Origin: Clostridiales bacterium
GTDB lineage: Bacteria > Bacillota > Clostridia > Christensenellales > UBA3700
Assembly: GCA_014799645.1 (NCBI GenBank)
Contig: JAAVHQ010000025.1
Span: 72,576-82,754, forward strand
Length of the DNA: 10,179 nucleotides
Direction: 5' to 3'
In this document: positions 5,878 to 10,179 of the stretch, one piece after another
Layout of the letters: every line of letters starts with the position of its first letter
How positions within the stretch are numbered: position 1 is the stretch's first letter
The notes under the pieces: generated by a model
The model's database searches: none
What the model was told of the DNA's origin: nothing
The model's input: only the letters and a program-made list of their open reading frames with translations
Position numbers and translations under genes: made by a program

Positions 5878-7239
5878 TTACATCAACAACTCGCCTTCGT
5901 CGCTGTCGATAATTTGCATTACCTTGACTTGCTTGCCCGTTTGCGCGTCTACGAAAACGTAGAAATTGTAATTATCCATACTGCCGAAGACTTCATAGGT
6001 CAAGATTTCCGACCCATTGGGCATAGGAATGAGCGCAAGTCTTATTGACGATACGCTAAGACCGCCGAAGTCCATATTTCTGACTTCCCCTTCGGTTACG
6101 CTCGGCGCGGCAATGGTACGCTCGGTATGATTGTGAATATAGTTGAGTCCTTCAAAGCCGACTATTTTGCCGTCGTCCAAAGACACTTTGATTTTTATCA
6201 TATCGGGATAGATGACTATATCGTCTTGCATATAACACATATTGACGAACAAGATTCCGTCGGTCACGCAAGCGTATACGCCTTTCATATCCGTATAGCC
6301 TTGATTTGCCATATACTGCTCGGCAAGCACAACGCCCTCTTCTACGCTCAACTTAGGCTCTTGCGAGTCGAACGACGTATCCCACATGACGATTGCTCCG
6401 CCCTTTTTGGCGATTTGCACGCTTGCGATATTGCCGTCGGCTAAGGTCACTTGATACATATACGAATCAAAGCCGTTGTTGTTTTCGGTGATAAATTCCA
6501 CACTGCTGACGTCCTGTCCGCTCAAAATTCTCTTGATATAATCTTCCTGTCCGTCTTTGGATATATCCTCACCGCTAAGACCTTTGACTTCTTTCTCTGC
6601 GAGCGAATCGCTGAACGCGCCGTCGTAAATCAAGGACGGATATTCTATCGTGCCGTCTACAAGACCCGTCGCGACGTTGACGAAGCCCACGTTGAGTTTT
6701 CCGATACCCTCGACAATCTTATTGCCTGCGACAAGGCTTTCCTTTACTTCGCCTAGGCTCTTTGCCAACTTGTAGGTCGATTGATACAAGCCGTCGAGAT
6801 TGTTTCTCTCTTCTTCGGTTATCGTACCGCCCGTGGCGATTTTCTGCGCAAGATATTTGCAGTAATCCCCCACTTGGTTGCAATACTTGATTACCGACGA
6901 CATATCGTAACCGCTGTACGATAGCGTAGTCAAATTCGCGACTGCCGTCTGTGAATTCATTGCGACTTCAATCAACATTTCGTTGACAAGGTTTTCCGAC
7001 CTCGCGACACGGAGTTTCGAAAGTCCGTTTTCCATATTCAAAAGGCTGTCTGTAAGAGTGTAATATGCGTTCTCGTAATTATACTCGCTGTTCGCCATCC
7101 ATTTCTCTTCCTGCGATTTGGATATGCCCAAGAATACCGAAAGCACGATAATTGCGCTTATCATCAAAATCGCCATTATTATAAAGAATGCTTTCCATCC
7201 TTTGGTCATTACCAATTTGCCAGATGCGTCTCTCAACAT
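5878..7239 (-). CDS. ypeB: Germination protein YpeB
   Basis: YpeB is required to stabilise and place SleB in the spore, and the two are degraded or activated together at germination. The 453-aa length matches the family (about 450). One N-terminal membrane segment (about 16-38) is followed by a long helical exported region (about 40-200) and then PepSY-type repeats; one covers about 300-370 (LSVEEGVVLAEQYM onward), and the C-terminal one includes YVFVDAQTGKQVKV. The start at 7239 has GAGGTGG directly upstream, only 12 bp after the sleB stop, so the two are co-transcribed and probably translationally close. It should be expressed in the forespore from the sleB promoter. Identification rests on family recall plus the strictly conserved sleB-ypeB order. 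Confidence 0.9.
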   Translation of the reverse strand: MLRDASGKLVMTKGWKAFFIIMAILMISAIIVLSVFLGISKSQEEKWMANSEYNYENAYYTLTDSLLNMENGLSKLRVARSENLVNEMLIEVAMNSQTAVANLTTLSYSGYDMSSVIKYCNQVGDYCKYLAQKIATGGTITEEERNNLDGLYQSTYKLAKSLGEVKESLVAGNKIVEGIGKLNVGFVNVATGLVDGTIEYPSLIYDGAFSDSLAEKEVKGLSGEDISKDGQEDYIKRILSGQDVSSVEFITENNNGFDSYMYQVTLADGNIASVQIAKKGGAIVMWDTSFDSQEPKLSVEEGVVLAEQYMANQGYTDMKGVYACVTDGILFVNMCYMQDDIVIYPDMIKIKVSLDDGKIVGFEGLNYIHNHTERTIAAPSVTEGEVRNMDFGGLSVSSIRLALIPMPNGSEILTYEVFGSMDNYNFYVFVDAQTGKQVKVMQIIDSDEGELLM

Positions 7240-7251
7240 AATTCCACCTCA

Positions 7252-7950
7252 CTATACCGCAAACCTGTGTTTGCCAATCGTCAATTTTACCGTCCTTGAC
7301 CATATCCAAGAACTTGTCGCCGTCGCAGGATTGTAATAATAGATACAACCGTTGGTCGGGTCCCAGCCGTTCATTGCGTCTCTTGCCGCCGAGTAGGCAG
7401 TTTCATTCGGCTCTAAATTGATTTGTCCGTCGGATACCGCCGTGAACGCGTAAGGCTGATAGATTACGCCTGAAATCGAGTTGGGGAAAGAACTACTCTT
7501 CACTCTGTTGAGTATTACCGCCCCGACTGCGACTTGACCGAGATACGGCTCGCCTCTCGACTCCGCATAAATACACTTGGCAAGCAAATACACGTCCGAC
7601 GAATTGTACGAACTATTGCTACTGCTTCCCGAGGAAAGCGTCATACCGAGCGCCGCCGCAGTCTTCGCGCCGACAATGCCGTCGACCGTCAGTCCGTTGT
7701 TACGTTGAAATTGCTTGACTGCATTGAGCGTCTTCGTTCCGAATATACCGTCTACCGTTCCGCAATTATATCCCCACCTGTTGAGTTTGGTCTGCAACGT
7801 TCTCACCTGCGAACCGCTCGAACCTTGCTTCAATACCGCTACTTCTTCACTGCTTTGAGGCACGGAATAAAAAGACACGATACCGACAACCACCGTAACC
7901 AACAACAATGCTACTACGATACTTGTCTTTACAAAAACTTTCTTATCCAT
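7252..7950 (-). CDS. sleB: Spore cortex-lytic enzyme SleB
   Basis: SleB is a lytic transglycosylase that cuts muramic-delta-lactam-containing cortex peptidoglycan during germination. From the chosen start the protein has 232 residues: an N-terminal hydrophobic anchor or signal (about 9-30), a peptidoglycan-binding domain (about 39-104, with VDGIFGTKT and VDGIVGAKT repeats), a Ser/Asn linker, and a Hydrolase_2 catalytic domain with AESRGEPYLGQVAVGAVILNR, where Glu130 is the expected catalytic acid. The C-terminus ends in the typical IGKHRFAV. It is shorter than the Bacillus subtilis enzyme (about 305), mainly in the N-terminal part. An ATG at 7968 is rejected because AAGGAG lies between it and the ATG at 7950. 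It is first gene of an operon with ypeB, behind a forespore-type promoter. Confidence 0.93.
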   Translation of the reverse strand: MDKKVFVKTSIVVALLLVTVVVGIVSFYSVPQSSEEVAVLKQGSSGSQVRTLQTKLNRWGYNCGTVDGIFGTKTLNAVKQFQRNNGLTVDGIVGAKTAAALGMTLSSGSSSNSSYNSSDVYLLAKCIYAESRGEPYLGQVAVGAVILNRVKSSSFPNSISGVIYQPYAFTAVSDGQINLEPNETAYSAARDAMNGWDPTNGCIYYYNPATATSSWIWSRTVKLTIGKHRFAV

Positions 7951-7955
7951 AAAAA

Positions 7956-7961
7956 CTCCTT
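7956..7961 (-). promoter_or_regulatory. Ribosome binding site that fixes the sleB start
   Basis: AAGGAG on the minus strand lies five bases before ATG 7950. It falls inside the six extra codons that an ATG at 7968 would add, which shows that 7950 is the start. Confidence 0.8.
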
Positions 7962-7978
7962 TTTGCATACTTGCTTTG

Positions 7979-8006
7979 ATTATTGCCTAGCAAAAGGGTT
8001 TTATAC
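7979..8006 (-). promoter_or_regulatory. Forespore (sigma-F/sigma-G type) promoter of sleB-ypeB
   Basis: On the minus strand GTATA (8002-8006), 14 bp, then GGCAATAAT (7979-7987). This matches the sigma-F pattern GYATA / GGNNANANT and shares its ten-base -10 region GGCAATAATC and its spacing with the spoIIR promoter at 9516-9543. In Bacillus sleB is transcribed by sigma-G; the two forespore sigma factors have overlapping specificity, so which one acts here is open. Confidence 0.7.
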
Positions 8007-8026
8007 CCAACGTGTGAATTGGGTAT
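8003..8026. repeat. Inverted repeat ATACCCAA / TTGGGTAT at the end of the Cys-rich gene
   Basis: Perfect 8-bp arms (8003-8010, 8019-8026) with an 8-nt loop begin directly after the stop codon of the Cys-rich gene. No T-tract follows on the minus strand (AAAACCC instead), so termination would be weak. The left arm contains most of the -35 box of the sleB promoter, so the site could also act as an operator there. Confidence 0.55.
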
Positions 8027-8305
8027 TTAATTTTCTAAGTTATTTTCCTCTTGGAGAATTTGCACAATATGCGCCAACTTTTCTTGAATATCTCTCAACA
8101 TTTTTTGAATATGCTTTATTTCTGCCTTGCGATTGTTCTCGCCCGCTTCCCACATATCGCAACCGGTATTTTCTGAAATATGATTATTTGCCTTTTCGCT
8201 GGAAATAAAATATCTTGTACAAAAGCCAATATTTTCGCTTGAAATACTAGCTTCGTTATAAGACTTAAAAAATATGCAATTAGTACATTTCTTTTCTTTG
8301 CACAT
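8027..8305 (-). CDS. Small Cys-rich protein with C-terminal coiled coil, function unknown
   Basis: The 92-aa protein is not one I recognise by name. Five cysteines lie at 2, 7, 10, 29 and 49; C7xxC10 with C29 (GFC) and C49 (GCDMWE) gives a four-cysteine arrangement typical of small zinc- or iron-sulfur-binding folds. Residues about 57-90 form an amphipathic helix with heptad-like hydrophobics, suggesting oligomerisation. No signal peptide or membrane segment is seen, so it is probably cytoplasmic. The start at 8305 is chosen because AAGGAC (8315-8320) precedes it and because a consensus promoter at 8327-8355 lies upstream; an in-frame ATG at 8359 lies upstream of the -35 box. It diverges from the XRE gene and shares a dyad with it, so XRE control is likely. 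A redox or metal-sensing partner is speculation. Confidence 0.75.
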   Translation of the reverse strand: MCKEKKCTNCIFFKSYNEASISSENIGFCTRYFISSEKANNHISENTGCDMWEAGENNRKAEIKHIQKMLRDIQEKLAHIVQILQEENNLEN

Positions 8306-8314
8306 AGTAATAGT

Positions 8315-8320
8315 GTCCTT
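8315..8320 (-). promoter_or_regulatory. Ribosome binding site that fixes the Cys-rich gene start
   Basis: AAGGAC on the minus strand lies nine bases before ATG 8305. The predicted transcription start is at about 8320, so the leader is only about 15 nt and begins essentially at this site. Confidence 0.75.
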
Positions 8321-8326
8321 ATGTAT

Positions 8327-8355
8327 ATTATAAAGACCACATCGTGATATGTCAA
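8327..8355 (-). promoter_or_regulatory. Perfect-consensus sigma-A promoter of the Cys-rich gene
   Basis: TTGACA (8350-8355) and TATAAT (8327-8332) on the minus strand are both exact and 17 bp apart. Such promoters are very strong unless repressed, and the -35 box lies inside the dyad at 8338-8377, next to the repressor-like XRE gene. Confidence 0.85.
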
Positions 8356-8377
8356 ACAAATAATATCACAAAATGTG
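8338..8377. promoter_or_regulatory. Dyad in the divergent promoter region, candidate XRE operator
   Basis: GTGATAT (8344-8350) and ATATCAC (8363-8369) are perfect inverted half-sites 12 bp apart, centred at 8356.5. An outer pair, CACAT (8338-8342) and ATGTG (8373-8377), extends the symmetry with slightly unequal gaps. The left half overlaps the -35 of the Cys-rich gene and the right arm abuts the -10 of the XRE gene, so one bound protein could control both. GTGATAT recurs at 8642-8648 over the -10 box of the downstream membrane protein gene. Confidence 0.6.
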
Positions 8378-8384
8378 CTAATAT
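8376..8384 (+). promoter_or_regulatory. Extended -10 promoter of the XRE gene, predicting a leaderless mRNA
   Basis: TGC-TAATAT forms an extended -10 element with TAATAT at 8379-8384, and no good -35 box is found. Transcription starting seven bases after the -10 would begin at the A of ATG 8391. No Shine-Dalgarno sequence precedes the ATG (upstream bases are ATATCGGTTT), which agrees with a leaderless message. Confidence 0.5.
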
Positions 8385-8390
8385 CGGTTT

Positions 8391-8603
8391 ATGAAAAATA
8401 AATTTGCTGAAAGACTAAAAGAATTAAGAATAGAAGCGAAAATGTCACAAAAACAACTTGCGGAATTGCTCGGCGTAGTGCAACACACAATTAGTAATTG
8501 GGAAAAAGAAGCAAGACAACCCGATTTCGATATGTTGATGAAGATTGCGACAACGCTTGACGTATCGACAGATTTTTTATTAGGTCTAAGCGAATATAAT
8601 TGA
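8391..8603 (+). CDS. XRE-family (HTH_3) transcriptional regulator, minimal form
   Basis: The 70-aa protein is a single Cro/cI-type helix-turn-helix domain covering nearly its whole length (about 5-62). The recognition unit is MSQKQLAELLGVVQHTISNWEKEARQP, and the end STDFLLGLSEYN is the usual close of this domain. It has no extra sensing domain, as in phage-type and small chromosomal repressors, so it probably acts as a dimer and repressor. It diverges from the Cys-rich gene across a dyad and is followed 80 bp downstream by the 78-aa membrane protein gene, whose promoter carries a matching half-site. Autoregulation and control of both neighbours are inferred from layout. Its own ATG lacks a ribosome binding site and may be leaderless. 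Confidence 0.9.
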   Translation: MKNKFAERLKELRIEAKMSQKQLAELLGVVQHTISNWEKEARQPDFDMLMKIATTLDVSTDFLLGLSEYN

Positions 8604-8623
8604 TATTATTTGGGAATACGGTA

Positions 8624-8651
8624 TTGACATATTTTTCCAAAGTGATATAAT
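8624..8651 (+). promoter_or_regulatory. Perfect-consensus sigma-A promoter of the 78-aa membrane protein gene
   Basis: TTGACA (8624-8629) and TATAAT (8646-8651) are exact, with a 16-bp spacer. GTGATAT (8642-8648), a half-site of the upstream dyad, overlaps the -10 box. The message continues into a full AAGGAGG ribosome binding site at 8668-8674. Confidence 0.85.
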
Positions 8652-8682
8652 ATAAATAGAATATATTAAGGAGGTTAAAAAG

Positions 8683-8919
8683 ATGTCATTCGTTAGCGGT
8701 TTCAAAAAATTACCTAGACTCGTTCAAATCATCCTTCTTTTAATCCCCGGTGTAAACTGGATTACGGAAATTGTTGTTCGTGTCTCTGCTGCTATGCACG
8801 GTAAGGCTATTAAGCAAATCATTGTTCTCATTTTGGCTATCATTCCTATCACCGGCGTATTGCTCGGTTGGATTGACTTGTTCTCGTGCTTGATTCAGAA
8901 GAAACTTATTTTAACCTGA
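8683..8919 (+). CDS. Small two-helix membrane protein, function unknown
   Basis: The 78-aa protein is predicted to span the membrane twice: about 13-38, with Pro22 and the conserved-looking NWITEIVVR stretch, and about 43-71, with a Pro55 kink and LGWIDLF. The short turn HGKAIK and the basic N-terminus (FKKLPR) favour both ends inside. I recall similar short proteins in clostridial genomes, but I know of no assigned function. It has its own perfect sigma-A promoter, a complete AAGGAGG site 8 bases before the ATG and its own terminator, so high expression is expected unless repressed by the neighbouring XRE protein. A toxin-like or envelope-stress role cannot be told from sequence. Confidence 0.85.
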   Translation: MSFVSGFKKLPRLVQIILLLIPGVNWITEIVVRVSAAMHGKAIKQIIVLILAIIPITGVLLGWIDLFSCLIQKKLILT

Positions 8920-8942
8920 TAATATAGGTAAATCAAAAATAG

Positions 8943-8976
8943 AGCCCTTTCGAAAAGAAAGGGCTTTGTTTTATTT
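8943..8976. terminator. Bidirectional terminator between the 78-aa gene and spoIIR
   Basis: A perfect 9-bp stem (AGCCCTTTC 8943-8951 with GAAAGGGCT 8957-8965, loop GAAAA) is followed on the plus strand by TTGTTTTATTTATT and on the minus strand by CTATTTTT. It serves the two convergent genes, and its plus-strand T-tract runs into the end of spoIIR. Confidence 0.88.
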
Positions 8977-9480
8977 ATTGAAGAAAAATGATTTATATTG
9001 GAAGTTGTCGCTCTCCTCGCCCACGAAACACAACGGCGGAAATACCACGCACCACCAGTTATCGCCTTTACCGCTACCGAGTTCTATAATAAGAGCGTCG
9101 TATACTCCACTCTCCAAAGTCAAGTCGCCGTAAGTACGCGCAGGAAATTCCTCTTGTCTTAGGCTTACCGTGGACTTGTAGTCATAGCCGTTTTGGGCAA
9201 GTACTTTGTCCGCTACGCTCGTCATTCCCGAGATGTTGTCGGCAAGAATCGCCATCGCCTGCGCTTTGTCCGCCACGCCGTTAAGTTTTGGGCTCATATA
9301 CTCTACAATACTCTCTTTGACCTTGTACTTTACGCTTTGGTCAGTCGCGTCGTTGCTGTTGGCTCTGATATGTATTCTCAAATAAGTCTCTTCGGGAGAA
9401 CTTTGGTTTTGCGTCTTGGCAAACATTATTACCGCGCCCAAGAGTATTACGCACAAGATTATTACTACCACTACTTTCAT
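8971..9480 (-). CDS. spoIIR: Stage II sporulation protein R
   Basis: SpoIIR is made in the forespore, exported into the intermembrane space and triggers the SpoIIGA protease to process pro-sigma-E in the mother cell. The protein has 169 aa: an N-terminal hydrophobic export segment (about 2-21), then the family signatures LRIHIRANSNDATDQ with KYKVKESIVEYM, FPARTYGDLTLESGVYDALIIELG, and GDNWWCVVFPPLCFV. It is shorter than the Bacillus protein (about 224) because little follows PPLCFV, but it ends naturally at TAA. The start at 9480 has GAGGT eight bases upstream. A sigma-F type promoter precedes it, as known for spoIIR, and it is monocistronic between two terminators. Confidence 0.94.
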   Translation of the reverse strand: MKVVVVIILCVILLGAVIMFAKTQNQSSPEETYLRIHIRANSNDATDQSVKYKVKESIVEYMSPKLNGVADKAQAMAILADNISGMTSVADKVLAQNGYDYKSTVSLRQEEFPARTYGDLTLESGVYDALIIELGSGKGDNWWCVVFPPLCFVGEESDNFQYKSFFFNK

Positions 9481-9501
9481 TTTTATGTACCTCGCAATTT
9501 C

Positions 9502-9518
9502 AATCGGATATTCCGATT
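9502..9518. promoter_or_regulatory. Palindrome AATCGGA-TAT-TCCGATT at the spoIIR transcription start
   Basis: Perfect 7-bp arms (9502-9508, 9512-9518) with a 3-bp centre. The upstream arm overlaps the last bases of the -10 box and the rest covers the predicted start point and early leader. It could be an operator for a second control layer on spoIIR or a 5' hairpin in the mRNA. Confidence 0.55.
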
Positions 9519-9543
9519 ATTGCCATTCCAAAAGTTTTTATAC
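9516..9543 (-). promoter_or_regulatory. Sigma-F (forespore) promoter of spoIIR
   Basis: On the minus strand GTATA (9539-9543), 14 bp, GGCAATAAT (9516-9524) fits the sigma-F consensus GYATA / GGNNANANT at every fixed position. In Bacillus spoIIR is a sigma-F gene, so position, pattern and biology agree. The -10 box is 35 bp from the start codon. Confidence 0.8.
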
Positions 9544-9553
9544 ACGACAAATA

Positions 9554-9584
9554 AAAAATAGCAAGCAGACCGCTTGCTATTTTT
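9554..9584 (-). terminator. Terminator of the aminopeptidase gene
   Basis: A perfect 13-bp stem (9554-9566 with 9572-9584, core GCAAGC/GCTTGC, loop AGACC) lies 20 bp after the peptidase stop. T-rich ends are present on both strands, so it can also work on the plus strand. It separates the peptidase from the spoIIR promoter, which starts 11 bp further on. Confidence 0.88.
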
Positions 9585-9603
9585 ATCATTGATATTCTAT
9601 CGC

Positions 9604-10179
9604 TTATTTTCCGTCGTCAAAATCTTCCAGCGTCTTTACCGTAACCTTATAGCAATCGGACAAACACTGCTTATCCATATTGTCATAAGAATCGTAACGC
9701 GTGTGATAGTAGTTGCGCAACTTATGGTCGAGCGCGGTAATACCTACCGCCTGATAACCGCCTTTGTTGAAAGCCGCGGAATCGGTTGCGCCGAGAGGTA
9801 CTGAGCCGTAAGAACAAGTAATATCAATGCTCTTCGCCGCATTGTAGAACAATTCGCTTGCGTGCGGGTCAGCCTTGACGGTGTTGTTCAAGTCGCGTTT
9901 GTTTACGCAAAGGAATTTGCCCTCTCTCAATGTGTCGTATGCGTAGATAATAGTCTCTACGTCTTTATAGTCGCCCGCTTGCGAGTGACGTTTTGCCCAC
10001 GCTCTCGCTCCGCGGATACCCGCTTCTTCACTACCCGAAATGAGTACGCCGACTTCGGTGTTTTCAAATTCGATACCCTCATCGTGCAAAGCCTTCATTA
10101 CCGCAATACCCATATAGCAACCGGTAAGGTTGTCGTTTGCGCCGTCGACGACTACGCTCGTATTCCACATTCTATACAT
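9604..10179 (-). CDS. M28-type zinc aminopeptidase, C-terminal part (N-terminus beyond window)
   Basis: These 191 residues carry the metal-site motifs of co-catalytic di-zinc peptidases: GANDNLTG with the bridging Asp16, SGSEEAG with the general base Glu51 and ligand Glu52, YAYD with Asp82 as a probable ligand, GATDSAAF, and YYHTRYDS with ligand His159. The first zinc-ligand His is expected upstream of GANDN and so lies off the right edge; the ATG at the edge is therefore unlikely to be the true start. The family removes N-terminal amino acids from peptides. No C-terminal extension or membrane segment is seen. An M42 or M20 assignment is less likely because of the GANDN and ATDS motifs. Substrate and location (secreted or cytoplasmic) cannot be judged from this part. 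Confidence 0.87.
   Translation of the reverse strand: MYRMWNTSVVVDGANDNLTGCYMGIAVMKALHDEGIEFENTEVGVLISGSEEAGIRGARAWAKRHSQAGDYKDVETIIYAYDTLREGKFLCVNKRDLNNTVKADPHASELFYNAAKSIDITCSYGSVPLGATDSAAFNKGGYQAVGITALDHKLRNYYHTRYDSYDNMDKQCLSDCYKVTVKTLEDFDDGK

Noticed and set aside
7951..7968. Longer start (ATG 7968) for SleB.
   Set aside because: The sequence between the two ATGs contains the AAGGAG site that serves ATG 7950.
7534..8208. Plus-strand open frame across sleB and the Cys-rich gene.
   Set aside because: It is antisense to two well supported genes and its product has no recognisable domain.
8306..8359. Longer start (ATG 8359) for the Cys-rich protein, adding 18 residues.
   Set aside because: The ATG lies upstream of the perfect promoter at 8327-8355 and has no ribosome binding site; ATG 8305 has AAGGAC at proper spacing.
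8391..8919. Prophage remnant because of the XRE regulator.
   Set aside because: No integrase, attachment repeats or other phage genes are visible in the window.

Overview
The window looks like a chromosomal segment of an endospore-forming Firmicute (Clostridia-like, moderate to low GC). The basis is three sporulation and germination genes (spoIIR, sleB, ypeB), a first-row sigma-A promoter style (TTGACA/TATAAT with 16-17 bp spacers), AAGGAG-type ribosome binding sites and Rho-independent terminators after most genes. An uncultivated gut lineage is plausible but is inference. Almost everything is on the minus strand. Only two small genes in the middle, at 8391-8603 and 8683-8919, are on the plus strand.

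From left to right: (1) at 1-32, the first ten codons of a two-component response regulator leave the window, with their own sigma-A promoter; (2) at 157-5463, one very large gene (1768 aa) encodes a surface protein with a signal sequence, a DUF6273-like lectin-type domain, about 850 residues of MBG-like beta-sandwich modules, an Asp/Asn/Pro linker, two membrane segments, and then about 415 residues of coiled coil, valine-rich repeats and a basic C-terminal domain; (3) at 5464-5877, a 414-bp intergenic region carries two terminators and an unusually dense set of palindromes around a probable promoter of the giant gene; (4) at 5878-7950, the sleB-ypeB operon encodes the spore cortex lytic enzyme and its partner; (5) at 8027-8651, a divergent pair, a Cys-rich small protein (minus) and an XRE regulator (plus), shares an operator-like dyad, and is followed by a strongly expressed-looking 78-aa membrane protein (8683-8919); (6) at 8971-9480 is spoIIR; (7) at 9604-10179 is the C-terminal part of an M28-type zinc aminopeptidase that runs off the right edge.

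How they work together: SpoIIR signals from forespore to mother cell to activate sigma-E, while SleB and YpeB are made in the forespore and degrade cortex at germination. The sequence supports shared timing: spoIIR and sleB have matching promoters, GTATA, 14 bp, GGCAATAATC, which fits the sigma-F/sigma-G forespore class. The giant protein is not obviously tied to sporulation; its promoter region looks separately and heavily regulated. The strongest candidates for something undescribed are this giant trans-envelope protein with its operator architecture, and the XRE / Cys-rich / small membrane protein cluster.
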